The notes beneath the pieces are model-generated. The model did not search any database. It was given only the letters and a program-made list of their open reading frames with translations, and was not told where the DNA came from. Shown piece after piece: positions 23,180 to 32,436 of a stretch of 64,000 nucleotides of DNA (the first letter of the stretch is position 1; every line of letters begins with the position of its first letter). A program made the position numbers and the translations under genes. The stretch is taken from positions 496,001-560,000 of the forward strand of contig NZ_JAPEMT010000002.1 in assembly GCF_026342435.1 (NCBI RefSeq). The letters run 5' to 3'. This DNA is from Streptomyces sp. NBC_00237 (GTDB lineage: Bacteria; Actinomycetota; Actinomycetes; Streptomycetales; Streptomycetaceae).

Positions 23180-25150
23180 TTAAGCGGAACCCGACAGCTG
23201 CCGAAAGTCATATGCCGGAGGCACCGGTTCCTCCGTCGCCGTGGACCATACGTCGCTCACCTCGGTCGAGCCTTCGTGCAGGTCGGCGACCTCGAAGCCG
23301 GTGGCGAACACCGCTCGGGCCGCCTCCCGGTCGCCCTCCGCGACCAGGAGCCGGGCTTCGATCAAGCGGAAGCGGCCGGTGGTGCGGGTTCCGGGGCGCA
23401 GGCCGTTCCAGACCGCGCGGGCGGCGGCGGGGCGGTCCGCGGCGAGGAGGGCGTCGATGGCCTCGCGGCCGAGGGCGGCGGTGGCGGCCGTCCAGTGGTC
23501 GCCCTCGCGGCGTTCCTCGCAGAGGTCGGCGAAGGCTTCGGCGTAGAGGTCCGCGGCCCGTTCGGGGTGGCCCGCCTCGCGGTCGGCGAGGGCCAGGTTG
23601 CGGAGCAACGGCCAGCGGGAGGGCGCGAGTTGGAGGCCGCGTTCCCAGCTGCGCACGGCTTGGGCCAAGTCGCCCGCGTGCCACTGGGCGACACCGAGGT
23701 GGTACTCGGTGAGGGGTTCGGCAGGCGCGGTCTCCAGCATGTCGCGCCAGTGCGGAGCGACGAGGGACGGGCCGGGCGGAACCACCTTGCGGGGTGCGGG
23801 GAAGACGCCCGAGCGCAGCAACTCCAGCCAGGGAAGCTGCTGTTCACCTATCGAGGACTCGGGAAAGGGCGTGCCGGGGAGCTTGTGCCCGCCGCGCAGT
23901 ACTTCCAGTGCGCCCCAGCCCGAGCCCGTGTGCAGGAGTTCGGTGGGTTCGTGGTCGGCGTGCGCGAGCCAGGCCGTGTACGCGGCGTCGACGGTGGCGC
24001 GGGGCAGGGCCTCGGCGAGGGCGCGTTCGGCCTCGGCGCGGGCGGCGGTCCAGTCCTCGCCGTGCACCAGGGAGGGGTCGGCGGAGAGGGGTCCGTACGC
24101 CTCCAGCCAGCTGAAGTCCGCGCCGGGTTCGAGGGGGACGTGTTCGAGTTGCGTACGGGCGAGGCCCGCCTGGATCTCGGCGTAGCCGCCGGTGCCGGGC
24201 TCGGTGAGCCACTCCTGCCAGCGGCGCCCGCCCGCTCCATGGCCCCAGAGGAAGAGCTTGCGGCCGCGCAGGCGGTCGGTGGAGGTCTGGGCGAGGCCCT
24301 GCCCGGTCGCGTCGAGGGAGGCGATCCACTTGCGGGACGCCTCGGGGACCTCGTAGAAGTAGTCGGCGGGGAACTCGCCTCGGGTGGGGTAGGTGCGGTC
24401 CTCGCCGGAGAAGTGCGGGACGGGGACACGGCTGAGCGTCTGTTCGTAGCCGAAGTACCAGGCTTCGTCGGCGGGGGCGAGGACGCGGGTGCCGTCGTTC
24501 TCCGGGACGGCGGTGTTCGACCACCAGTAGACGGGGACCGGGCGTTCGTGGGGGTTGCGCACGCGGACGCCGACGTAGAGGAAGTCGGAGTCGGCGGGCA
24601 GCCACAGGTCGACCTGGAAGGGGAGGTCGCGCAGCCGCTCCCACTCCCAGAGGCGGAGCATCTCGCCGCCGTCGGGGGCGGGGACGATCGCCGCGTGCAG
24701 GGGCGCGCAGGTGAGGGTGGTGTGGCCGGTCGCGCCGATGTTCCACTCGATGCCGCCGGAGAACCAGGCCCCGTTGAGGGCGAAGCCGGCGGGCTGGAGG
24801 ACGGGGTTGCGGTAGACCAGTTCGCGGCCGGTGGGCTTGTGGTGGAGGGAGTGGATCCGGCCGCCGAGGGAGGGCAGGACGGTCACCCGGAGGCGGTCGT
24901 TCTCGATGACGATCGACTCGACGTCTGTCTCGGGGCGCTCGCGTCCGTAACCGTCGAGGGTGCGCACGGGCAGGGTGGTGCGCAGCGGCGCGTTCCCGAT
25001 CTGCCGCTTCATGTCGCGCGGCAGACCCTCCTTGGCTCGCGCGTCCAGCTCGTGCACCTGGTCGCGGGCGCACAGCCCCGGCAGCGGGTTCTCCGGGCCC
25101 AGCGGGGCGGCGGGCAGGGTCAGTACGGCGCGTCGCACGCTCGTGGCCAC
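23180..25150 (-). CDS. DUF5107 protein with TPR region
   Basis: 656 residues from GTG (GAGG 5 nt upstream). The N-terminal two-thirds resemble galactose-mutarotase-like carbohydrate-binding folds: LRVTVLPSLGGRIHSLHH, RELVYRNPVLQPAGFA, WFSGGIEWNIGATGH, VYWWSNTAVPENDGTRV. The C-terminal third is Ala/Leu-rich helical TPR-like repeats (YHLGVAQWHAGDLAQAVRSW, LRNLALADREAGHPERAA). This is the DUF5107 architecture, thought to act on sugars; reaction unknown. TAA stop lies near the M48 promoter; divergent from the DUF6204 gene. Confidence 0.85.
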   Translation of the reverse strand: MATSVRRAVLTLPAAPLGPENPLPGLCARDQVHELDARAKEGLPRDMKRQIGNAPLRTTLPVRTLDGYGRERPETDVESIVIENDRLRVTVLPSLGGRIHSLHHKPTGRELVYRNPVLQPAGFALNGAWFSGGIEWNIGATGHTTLTCAPLHAAIVPAPDGGEMLRLWEWERLRDLPFQVDLWLPADSDFLYVGVRVRNPHERPVPVYWWSNTAVPENDGTRVLAPADEAWYFGYEQTLSRVPVPHFSGEDRTYPTRGEFPADYFYEVPEASRKWIASLDATGQGLAQTSTDRLRGRKLFLWGHGAGGRRWQEWLTEPGTGGYAEIQAGLARTQLEHVPLEPGADFSWLEAYGPLSADPSLVHGEDWTAARAEAERALAEALPRATVDAAYTAWLAHADHEPTELLHTGSGWGALEVLRGGHKLPGTPFPESSIGEQQLPWLELLRSGVFPAPRKVVPPGPSLVAPHWRDMLETAPAEPLTEYHLGVAQWHAGDLAQAVRSWERGLQLAPSRWPLLRNLALADREAGHPERAADLYAEAFADLCEERREGDHWTAATAALGREAIDALLAADRPAAARAVWNGLRPGTRTTGRFRLIEARLLVAEGDREAARAVFATGFEVADLHEGSTEVSDVWSTATEEPVPPAYDFRQLSGSA

Positions 25151-25361
25151 AAGAACCTCACTCGATCACTGGCAACACCTGGGCGCACGGGTCCGCACAC
25201 CGTCGTTCTGCCACCATCGGAACATGATGGACACCGCCCTGACCAGGGGTTCCGGCGGTCAGGATTAAGCAAAGGCGGAATGTGGCCGGTGCCCGTAGCC
25301 TGGCCCTTTCCCGAGGGCCGCCGACCGGGGCGGGCACGCAGAGCAGAAGGACTGACGCACC

Positions 25362-25712
25362 ATGGGCACGCAGCACACGTACCGGGTCATCGTGCGGGGC
25401 ACCTGGGACGGGCTGACCGAGGCCAGCCGCACCCGGCTGCTCGCCGAGAAGGACGCGCACGGCCTGACGTCCATGCAGTTCTCCGCCGAGGGCTCGCTCA
25501 CCTACGAGGTCCCGCTCAAGCACTTCTCGATGCGGTACGTGGTGGAGTCCGACGCCGAGGACGGCCCGGAGATGGCGGGGGCGATCGCCGAGGACCGGGC
25601 GGAGTCCGCCCTGAAGGCCCTCGGCCACGCGCACGCCGGACTCCGGTCCACCGTCACCGACATGGACACCATGAAGATCAACGTGAAGTCGGGCCGGAAA
25701 GCGCGGCGGTGA
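25362..25712 (+). CDS. DUF6204 family small protein
   Basis: 116 residues from ATG. HTYRVIVRGTWDGLTE, then SAEGSLTYEVPLKHFSMRYV, and C-terminal TVTDMDTMKINVK: an alternating beta/alpha single-domain cytosolic protein of the DUF6204 type, function unknown. Its last 35 nt overlap the 3' end of the convergent RidA gene. Confidence 0.78.
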   Translation: MGTQHTYRVIVRGTWDGLTEASRTRLLAEKDAHGLTSMQFSAEGSLTYEVPLKHFSMRYVVESDAEDGPEMAGAIAEDRAESALKALGHAHAGLRSTVTDMDTMKINVKSGRKARR

Positions 25713-26100
25713 CGTCCAGCTCGACCAACTGCCCCGCAAACCCGAGCTGTGCGACGCCCACGAGGGTGCTCGCCGTACTGAAGGCCGGGGCCAGCGGGGA
25801 GTCGTTCAGCCGGCGCCAGACCGAGCCGAGGACTTCGGAGACGTCCGAGACCACGTAGATCACGGTCCGTACGACGTCCTCGGGCGAGGCGTCGACGGCG
25901 GCGAGCGCGGCCAGCGTGTTGGCCACCACCTGGTCGGTCTGGGCGAGCACGTCGCCCGGGCCGACCAGGTCGCCCGCCGGGTCGAGCGGGCACTGCCCGG
26001 CGAGGTGGGCGGTGCGGCCCGCCTCGACGACGGTGATGTGGTGGTAGCCGGGGGTCTGGTGCAGGGTGTCGGGGTTGATGCGGGTGAGGTGATCAGTCAT
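25678..26100 (-). CDS. RidA/YjgF-family protein
   Basis: 140 residues from ATG at 26100; ATG at 26109 would add three residues, and neither has a clear ribosome site. TRINPDTLHQTPGYHHITVV, HLAGQCPLDPAGDLVG, VVANTLAALAAVDASPEDVV and ending FAGQLVELDVTA match RidA. Canonical RidA hydrolyses reactive enamine/imine intermediates, but the active-site Arg (normally in a C-terminal RxxV) is not obvious, so it may be a different subgroup. Overlaps the GNAT stop upstream and the DUF6204 gene downstream. Confidence 0.83.
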   Translation of the reverse strand: MTDHLTRINPDTLHQTPGYHHITVVEAGRTAHLAGQCPLDPAGDLVGPGDVLAQTDQVVANTLAALAAVDASPEDVVRTVIYVVSDVSEVLGSVWRRLNDSPLAPAFSTASTLVGVAQLGFAGQLVELDVTAALSGPTSR

Positions 26101-26710
26101 GCGGGCCATGCTGGTCGCTGGACTCCCGTACGGGCAAAGGGTTTTGGGTGCGCCCCGGCCTGTGTTCGGGGGCCGTGATCGCCCACCGCTCGTGGTCGCG
26201 CCACTCCCCCGCGATGAAGAGGAAGTCCGGGGAGCAGCCCTCGTAACGGAATCCGGCCCGCCGGACCAGCGCGAGGGAGGCGGCGTTGCCCGGCTGGATG
26301 TTGGCCTCCAGGCGGTGCAGTCCGAGGCGGCCGAAGGCGTGCCGGAGCACCAGGTCCAGGCCCTCCGCCATCAGTCCCCGGCCACTGGCGTGGGCGAACG
26401 CGCCGTAGCCGAGGGCTCCGTTCTGGAAGGCGCCCTCGACGATGTTGTTGATGTTGATGAACCCGGCGATCCTGTCGTCGTCGCGGGTGCAGACGAGGAA
26501 CCCCGCCCGGGAGGGGTCCTCCAGGAGCGTGCCCGCGTACGCGCGGAACGCCTCGGGCGTCTGGGGCGGGGCGAGCCACGGCCGGTGCAGTTCCCGGCTC
26601 TCGCGGGCCCGCGCGGTGAACTCCGCCGCGTCGCTGCGGCGGAACGGCCGGATGCCCACCCGAGGGCTCTCGGCGAGGTGCTGGGCGGGACGGATCGCGG
26701 GTTCGGCCAT
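26093..26710 (-). CDS. RimJ/RimL-type GNAT acetyltransferase
   Basis: 205 residues. Acetyl-CoA fold: VGIRPFRRSDAAEFTARA, IAGFININNIVEG, GYGAFAHASGRGLMAEGLDLVLRHAFGRLGLHRLEANI, NAASLALVRRAGFRYEGCSPD. The GRGLMAEG segment is the pyrophosphate loop. Typical of ribosomal-protein or small-molecule N-acetyltransferases; target unknown. Confidence 0.9.
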   Translation of the reverse strand: MAEPAIRPAQHLAESPRVGIRPFRRSDAAEFTARARESRELHRPWLAPPQTPEAFRAYAGTLLEDPSRAGFLVCTRDDDRIAGFININNIVEGAFQNGALGYGAFAHASGRGLMAEGLDLVLRHAFGRLGLHRLEANIQPGNAASLALVRRAGFRYEGCSPDFLFIAGEWRDHERWAITAPEHRPGRTQNPLPVRESSDQHGPHD

Positions 26711-26735
26711 CCGGCCAGGCTACGTCGGGCCGGCG

Positions 26736-27086
26736 CTAGGGGCACTTCTCGCCGGTCTTCACCACGCCCAGCTTGAGCGTGCCGCCGCGCAGCTTGGTGC
26801 CGCCCTTGGGCGACTGGGTGCACACCTTCCAGTTCGGCGGCCACAGCACCTTGCGGTGGTCGCCGCTCAGGTCCTGGATGTCGAGCGCGGTCTCGGCACT
26901 GACCGTGCTGTACACGCGGAACAAGTTGCGTCCCACGAAGTTCGGCAGCGGGTCGGGCTCGTCGGCCGCGACCGCCGTCACGGGGGCGGTCGCCGGAGCG
27001 GGGGCCGCCGTCGCCGCGCCCGTCGAGACCAACGTCAGGGTCAGTACCGCACCGGCTGCCGCCATCGCCGCACGCTTCCGTACCAC
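26736..27086 (-). CDS. Secreted PASTA-like protein
   Basis: 116 residues from GTG at 27086, which has CAGGAGG 5 nt upstream; the longer reading from 27104 puts that site inside the gene. Signal peptide: basic VRKRAAM, hydrophobic AAAGAVLTLTLVSTG, cleavage near ATAAPAPA. The mature part has LPNFVGRNLFRVYSTV, WKVCTQSPKGGTKL and LKLGVVKTGEKC, the strand pattern of one PASTA domain with two cysteines that could bond. PASTA domains bind peptidoglycan fragments or beta-lactams; likely extracellular. Confidence 0.78.
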   Translation of the reverse strand: MVRKRAAMAAAGAVLTLTLVSTGAATAAPAPATAPVTAVAADEPDPLPNFVGRNLFRVYSTVSAETALDIQDLSGDHRKVLWPPNWKVCTQSPKGGTKLRGGTLKLGVVKTGEKCP

Positions 27087-27209
27087 TTGTGCCTCCTGCG
27101 TCACTGGGGACAGGGGGACTCCCGCCCCTCGGTGACCAGGATGGGCAGATTCCGGCCCGCGACGGGCAGTCCAGGGAGCCGTACGGGTGACGTCGCGACC
27201 GCTGCCGCC

Positions 27210-28160
27210 TCACACCAGCGCGGGAACGTCCAGCGTGAGCGTTCCCGCGTCCGCGTCCAGCACCCCCGGCACCCCGAGCGGCACCGTCAGCGCCGTCGCC
27301 GCGTGCCCGAAGCCCAGTTCCTCGACGACGGGCACGCCGAGCGGGCCCAGCCGGTCGAGCAGCACCGGCCTGATCTCGCTCTCGTACGGTCCGCACTCCA
27401 CCCACGAGCCCAGGGCGATCCCGGCGACCCCGTCCAGCCAGCCGGAGCGCAGGAGTTGGGTGAGGAAGCGGTCGATGCGGTACGCCTCCTCGCCGACGTC
27501 CTCCAGGACCAGGAGGCCGCCGCGCGCGGAGGGCCGGGCGTGCGGAGTGCCGAGGTCGGTGCCGAGCAGGGCGAGGCAGCCGCCGAGGGTGACGCCCCGC
27601 GCCCGGCCGGGCACCAGGGTGCGCGCGGTGGGCAGGCCGAGGGTCCGGACGGTCTCCGGCGCGAGGAGGGTGGCGCGCAGGGACTCCTGGGTGGGCCCGT
27701 CCTTGAGGAAGGCGACGGTCGCGGTCATCGGCCCGTGCAGGGTGGCCACGCCCATGCGGGCGGCGAACGCCTCGTGCAGCGCGGTGACGTCGCTGTACCC
27801 GATGAAGGGCTTGGGCCGCCCGTACGCGGCGGTGGCCGCCCGCATGGCCGCCCAGTCGACGAGGTCGACCATGCGCTGGACCCCGTACCCGCCGCGTGCG
27901 CACATCACGGCGGCCACCGACGGGTCGCACCAGGCTTCGGTGAGGTCGCGGGCGCGGTCGGCGTCGTCGCCCGCGAGGTACCTGAACTCCCGGCGCCTGT
28001 CGAGGACATGGGGCATGACGACCGGGTCCAGGTCCCAGCCCCGCAGGATGTCGAGCCCCGCCTCCAGCCGCTCCTCGGGCACCGGTCCGCTCGGTGCGAC
28101 GATCGCGATGCGCGCGCCGGGGCGCAGCCTCGCCGGGCGGGAGAGTTCCACAGCGTTCAC
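27210..28160 (-). CDS. LD-carboxypeptidase (peptidase S66)
   Basis: 316 residues from GTG at 28160, overlapping the S9 stop. IAIVAPSGPVPEERL at the N-terminus; nucleophile region VMCARGGYGVQRMVDLVDW (Ser replaced in the reading by CARGGYG, as in many MccF/LdcA relatives, with the catalytic Ser expected in GYSDVTALHEA, about 135); later LVLEDVGEEAYRIDRFL and ELGFGHAATALTVPLGV with the His. The family cleaves the L,D bond of murein tetrapeptides or peptide-nucleotide toxins. Last gene of the peptidase run. Confidence 0.88.
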   Translation of the reverse strand: MNAVELSRPARLRPGARIAIVAPSGPVPEERLEAGLDILRGWDLDPVVMPHVLDRRREFRYLAGDDADRARDLTEAWCDPSVAAVMCARGGYGVQRMVDLVDWAAMRAATAAYGRPKPFIGYSDVTALHEAFAARMGVATLHGPMTATVAFLKDGPTQESLRATLLAPETVRTLGLPTARTLVPGRARGVTLGGCLALLGTDLGTPHARPSARGGLLVLEDVGEEAYRIDRFLTQLLRSGWLDGVAGIALGSWVECGPYESEIRPVLLDRLGPLGVPVVEELGFGHAATALTVPLGVPGVLDADAGTLTLDVPALV

Positions 28161-30151
28161 TTCTTGAGCTCCAGTCGGGGTACGTCGGTGCGGTCGATGC
28201 CGAACGCCTGGGCGTACAGGGCGAGTTCGGCCTCCAGTGCGCGCCGTATCGTCTCCGCCCTGCGGAAGCCGTGCCCCTCCCCCTCGAAGGCGATGTACGC
28301 GTGCGGCACCCCCCGCCCTGCCATCAGTCCGAGGAAACGTTCGGCCTGTACGGGCGGGCAGATCGGGTCGTCGAGACCCTGGAGGAGCAGGAAGGGGGCG
28401 GTGATCCGGTCCGCGTGCCGGGCCGGGGAACGTTCCGCGTACGTCTCGGGGCAGGTGGCGAGCGGGCCGATCAGGGACTCCAGGTACTGGGACTCGAAGT
28501 CGTGGGTCTCGTCGTCGGCCCAACCGAGGAGGTCGAGAATGGGGTACTTGATGGTGCCGCAGGCGTAGACGTCGGTGTCGGCGAGCGAGGCGGCGGCGGT
28601 GAAGCCGCCCGCGCTGCCGCCCCGGACGGCGAGCCGGTCCCGGTCGGCGGTGCCTTCGTCGGCGAGCGCGACGGCGACGGCCGCGCAGTCCTCGACGTCG
28701 ACGACGCCCCACTGGCCGCGCAGCCGGTTGCGGTACTCGCGGCCGTAGCCGGTGGAGCCGCCGTAGTTGACCTCGACGACGCCGATGCCGCGCGAGGTGA
28801 AGTAGGCGATCTCCAGGTCGAGCACGAGGGGGACGTGGCCCGTGGGTCCGCCGTGCGCCCAGATCACGTACGGCGGGAGCTCGTCGGCGGGGGCGATCCG
28901 GCCGGGGTGGTGCGGCGGGTAGACGTACGCGTGGATGTCGCGGCCCTCGGGGCCGATGAAGGTGCGCAGCTGCGGTTCGGGGTAGTAGGCGGGGTCGACC
29001 GGGTCGTCGTGCGGGGAGCCGATGACGCGGGCCCGGCCGGTGACGGTGGAGAGTTCCACGACCTCGTTGGCGCTGCGCGGGCTGGCGGCGATGCCGACGA
29101 CGCGGTCGCCGTGCACGGCGAGCGAGGCGGACCACTTCGTCCACGGTCCCGCCGCGTCGACGAGTTCGCCGGTCTCGGGGTCGAGTATGCCGAGCGCGGA
29201 GGTGCCTTTGCCGTGCACGACGGCGATGAGCCCGGTTTCCAGGGGGTGGAACCAGCGCTGCCCGATCTGCCACAGCGGCCCGCCGAACTCTTCCTCCCTG
29301 CCCAGGCACAGCGCCCCACTGATGCGCCGCCCGTCCCTGCGCAGCCGGTACAGCTCCCACCAGCCGCCCCGGTCCGAGACGAACAGCAGGGTGCCGTCGC
29401 GGTCCCACTCCACCTGACAGACGGACTCCTCGGGGCCGCCCGCCAGACAGCGCACACCGTCGAACTTCCCCGTCCCGTACGCGATCTCCGCGACCAGCAC
29501 CTCGGTGCCGTCCCACGGCATCCTGGGGTGGTCCCAGCCGATGTAGGCGACCTGGGTGCCGTCCGGGGAGATCCGGGGCCCCGTGACGAAGCGGTGCCGC
29601 CCCTCGCTCAGCTCCCGTACGGCGGAGCGGTCTTCGGCGGCCGAGCCGTCGAGCGGCACGGCGGCGATCACCCGGCGTACGTCGGTGGGCGCCTCGCCGG
29701 TGAACTCCTCCAGGACGCACCACACTTCGTCCCGGTGCAGCACCGGGTCGACCCAGCGCAGGCCGCCGCCGACGGACGACAGCGGGGTCAGTGGGCGGGG
29801 CTGCGGGCCGCCTGGTGCGTCCGGCTCGTACGCGTAGAGGCGCTGGTCGGCGAAGTTCACGAAGACGACGAGCGGGCCGCCGCCCCCCTCTCTCGTGGTC
29901 CCGGCCCAGGGCTGTCCGCCGTACTCGACGACCCTGCTGCGGACGTTCCACGGGGCGGGCAGCACGCTCTCCTCCGTGCCGTCCGTCCGCAGTCGCACCA
30001 GGGTCTGCCGTCCGCCCTCCTCGGGGCGGGGCGCGGTCCACCACACCTCGTCACCGACCATGCCGACGAACTGCGGGGCCCCGCCGTGCGACGCCGCGAT
30101 CGAGGCGTCGATCGGCGACGGCCAGGTTCCGTAAGGCCCGGTGGGCACCAT
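28157..30151 (-). CDS. Prolyl-oligopeptidase family serine peptidase (S9)
   Basis: 664 residues from ATG at 30151, chosen because GGGGGAG lies 8 nt upstream; in-frame starts reach to 30232. N-terminal beta-propeller (about 1-400) with repeated WD-like strands (ISPDGTQVAYIGWDHPRM, VEWDRDGTLLFVSDRGGWW). C-terminal alpha/beta hydrolase: YVIWAHGGPTGHVP, VNYGGSTGYGREYR, nucleophile RGGSAGGFTAA (near residue 490), Asp in LLLQGLDDPICPP and His in FEGEGHGF. Probable cytosolic oligopeptidase. Confidence 0.92.
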   Translation of the reverse strand: MVPTGPYGTWPSPIDASIAASHGGAPQFVGMVGDEVWWTAPRPEEGGRQTLVRLRTDGTEESVLPAPWNVRSRVVEYGGQPWAGTTREGGGGPLVVFVNFADQRLYAYEPDAPGGPQPRPLTPLSSVGGGLRWVDPVLHRDEVWCVLEEFTGEAPTDVRRVIAAVPLDGSAAEDRSAVRELSEGRHRFVTGPRISPDGTQVAYIGWDHPRMPWDGTEVLVAEIAYGTGKFDGVRCLAGGPEESVCQVEWDRDGTLLFVSDRGGWWELYRLRRDGRRISGALCLGREEEFGGPLWQIGQRWFHPLETGLIAVVHGKGTSALGILDPETGELVDAAGPWTKWSASLAVHGDRVVGIAASPRSANEVVELSTVTGRARVIGSPHDDPVDPAYYPEPQLRTFIGPEGRDIHAYVYPPHHPGRIAPADELPPYVIWAHGGPTGHVPLVLDLEIAYFTSRGIGVVEVNYGGSTGYGREYRNRLRGQWGVVDVEDCAAVAVALADEGTADRDRLAVRGGSAGGFTAAASLADTDVYACGTIKYPILDLLGWADDETHDFESQYLESLIGPLATCPETYAERSPARHADRITAPFLLLQGLDDPICPPVQAERFLGLMAGRGVPHAYIAFEGEGHGFRRAETIRRALEAELALYAQAFGIDRTDVPRLELKK

Positions 30152-30228
30152 GCTGCCAACTCCCCCTGCTGCTGCGTCCACAGCGCTCTGTTTCCTCTGC
30201 ATCTTTACGGATTCCCGGCCCGCACGGT

Positions 30229-31578
30229 TCACGCGTGCCGGAGGTAATGGTCCAGCACGCGCACGCCGAAGTGCAGTGCTTCGACCGGGACGCGTTCGTC
30301 GACCCCGTGGAAGAGTGCCCCGTAGTCGAAGCCCTCGGGAAGACGCAGGGGCGAGAACCCGTAGCCGGTGATGCCGAGCCGGGAGAACTGCTTGGCGTCC
30401 GTGCCGCCCGACATGCAGTACGGCACGACATGACCCTCGGGGGCGAACTTCCGTACGGCATCAGCCAGTTGGCGGTAGGTCGGGGAGTCGGCCGGGGCCT
30501 GGACCGCGACCGAGCGGTGGAGGTAGTCCCAGTCGACGTGCTCCCCGGTGAGCCGGTCCATGGTCGACCGGAATTCTTCCTCGCCGCCGGGCAGAAACCT
30601 TCCGTCGATGTACGCGGTCGCGCTGCCCGGGATGACGTTGACCTTGTACCCGGCGTCCAGCATGGTCGGATTCGCACTGTTGCGTACGGTCGCCTCGGCG
30701 AGGGCGGCGGCCGGGCCCAGTTTGTTGAGGACGGCGTCGACGTCGTAGTCGGGGTCGTCGGGGTCGGGGACGTCCAGGTCGTGCAGGGCGGCCAGCTCGC
30801 GCAGACAGGCCCGTACGGTCGGGGTGAGGCGGACCGGCCAGTCGTACGCGCCGATCCGGGCGACGGCGGCGGCCACCCGGCTGACCGCGTTCTGCCCGTT
30901 GACCTTGGAGCCGTGGCCCGCCGTGCCGTACCCGGTCAGCTTGAGCCAGGCCGTACCTCGCTCACCTGCGGCGATGGGGTAGATCTGCTTGCCGGGTCCG
31001 GCGTGGAAGGTGTACGCGCCGGACTCGCTGATGCCCTCCGTGCAGCCCTCGAAGAGACCGGCGTGCCGCTCGACCAAAAAGTCCGCGCCGTCGACGGCGC
31101 TGGCCTCCTCGTCGGCGGTGTACGCGATGACGATGTCGCGGCGCGGGCGGACCCCGGCGCGCGCCCAGGCCCGTACGACGGACAGCACCATCGCGTCCAT
31201 GTTCTTCATGTCGACCGCGCCGCGCCCCCACACGACGCCGTCGCGCACCTCGCCGGAGAAGGGGTGCACGGACCAGTCGGCGGGTTCGGCGGGGACGACG
31301 TCGAGGTGCCCGTGGACCAGGAGGGCGTCGGCGGACGGGTCGGTTCCGGCGATCCGGGCGACGACGTTGGTGCGGCCCTCGGTGCGTTCCAGGAGCGACA
31401 CGTCGAGGCCGGTGGCGGCGAGGCGCTCGGCGACGTACTCGGCGGCGGGGCGCTCGCGGCAGTCGCCGCCGCCCCGGTTGGTGGTGTCGATGCGGATGAG
31501 GTCGGAGGTGAAGGACACCACCTCGTCCAGGGACGCCTCATCGATCACGGGACCTTCGGGGGCCACGGGGTCACCCAT
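30229..31578 (-). CDS. M20 family metallopeptidase
   Basis: 449 residues from ATG at 31578, GGAGGAG 4 nt upstream, overlapping the M55 stop by 8 nt. Zinc sites: LLVHGHLDVVPAEPADW, VWGRGAVDMKNMDAMVLSV, IAYTADEEASAVDGADFL, GISESGAY. Dimerisation domain around LTGYGTAGHGSKVN, and C-terminal MSGGTDAKQFSRLGI. Resembles ArgE/DapE and dipeptidase-like members that release amino acids from N-acyl or short peptides. Confidence 0.92.
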   Translation of the reverse strand: MGDPVAPEGPVIDEASLDEVVSFTSDLIRIDTTNRGGGDCRERPAAEYVAERLAATGLDVSLLERTEGRTNVVARIAGTDPSADALLVHGHLDVVPAEPADWSVHPFSGEVRDGVVWGRGAVDMKNMDAMVLSVVRAWARAGVRPRRDIVIAYTADEEASAVDGADFLVERHAGLFEGCTEGISESGAYTFHAGPGKQIYPIAAGERGTAWLKLTGYGTAGHGSKVNGQNAVSRVAAAVARIGAYDWPVRLTPTVRACLRELAALHDLDVPDPDDPDYDVDAVLNKLGPAAALAEATVRNSANPTMLDAGYKVNVIPGSATAYIDGRFLPGGEEEFRSTMDRLTGEHVDWDYLHRSVAVQAPADSPTYRQLADAVRKFAPEGHVVPYCMSGGTDAKQFSRLGITGYGFSPLRLPEGFDYGALFHGVDERVPVEALHFGVRVLDHYLRHA

Positions 31579-32404
31579 ACTGCTCCTCCACAGCGGACGA
31601 GACGATCGTCGTGACCGCCTTGAAGGTACGAATGCCCTCATACATCGTGGGACTGGTGTAAGCGACACGCCGTTCACCGGATCGGGCCACTCCGGGGACG
31701 ACGGTCGCCACGTCCGACAGATGCGCCGCGTCGAACTCCAGCTCCACCGTGAACGGCCCCCCACGGGCCGGTTCCTGACGTACGGCCAGCGGCGCCGCCT
31801 CCTTCGCCGCCGCCCGGATGTCGGCGGCCGTGCGGGCGGGTGTGCGGCAGACGGCCGCGTACCGGGAGACGTGGTCCTTGACGGCGACCTTGCGGGCGTC
31901 GGGCGCGTACCCGTCGGCGTCCACGCAGGTCAGGTCGTCACCGGTGACGAGCACGACCGGAACCCCGTACTCCGCCACGACGTGTGCGTTGAGCAGGCCC
32001 TCGCTGGCGCGCGTGCCGTTGAGCCAGACGCCGGTGACGGAGTTGGCGAGGTAGGTGTGCGCGAGGACGCCTTCGGTGCCCGCGCCCGTGTGGTAGCCGA
32101 CGAAGGCGATGCCGTCGACGTCGCCGTGCTGGACGCCCTCGACCATGCTGAGCGACTTGTGGCGGCCGGTGAGCATCTCGGCGCGTTCGTCGAGCCGTTC
32201 GAGCAGCAGGTTGCGCATGGTCCAGTGGGCCTCGTTGATGAGGACCTCGTCCGCGCCGCCGTCGAAGAAGCCGAGGACGGCCGCGTTCACGTCGGAGGTG
32301 AACATCGACCGGCAGCGCTCCCACTGCGGGGTGCCCGGGAGCACGTCGGCGGGCCAGGTGACGCCGGTGGCGCCCTCCATGTCGGCGCTGATGAGGATCT
32401 TCAC
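31571..32404 (-). CDS. M55 D-aminopeptidase (DppA family)
   Basis: 277 residues. N-terminal MKILISADMEGATGVTWPAD with the conserved DMEG metal site; NEAHWTMRNLLLERL; FVGYHTGAGTEGVLAHTY; VVLVTGDDLTCVDADGYAP. Matches DppA, a self-compartmentalising zinc D-aminopeptidase that releases D-Ala from D-Ala peptides. First gene of a run M55-M20-S9-S66, which suggests turnover of peptidoglycan-derived or D-amino-acid peptides. Confidence 0.92.
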   Translation of the reverse strand: MKILISADMEGATGVTWPADVLPGTPQWERCRSMFTSDVNAAVLGFFDGGADEVLINEAHWTMRNLLLERLDERAEMLTGRHKSLSMVEGVQHGDVDGIAFVGYHTGAGTEGVLAHTYLANSVTGVWLNGTRASEGLLNAHVVAEYGVPVVLVTGDDLTCVDADGYAPDARKVAVKDHVSRYAAVCRTPARTAADIRAAAKEAAPLAVRQEPARGGPFTVELEFDAAHLSDVATVVPGVARSGERRVAYTSPTMYEGIRTFKAVTTIVSSAVEEQYG

Positions 32405-32436
32405 TTCCGCTCACACCCTTCTGTCCCGTACCGCCG

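Noticed and set aside
23084..25858. 924-residue plus-strand reading frame
   Set aside because: Antisense to the DUF5107 gene for nearly its whole length; composition is Gly/Ala/Val/Arg noise, while the minus-strand protein has clear conserved blocks.
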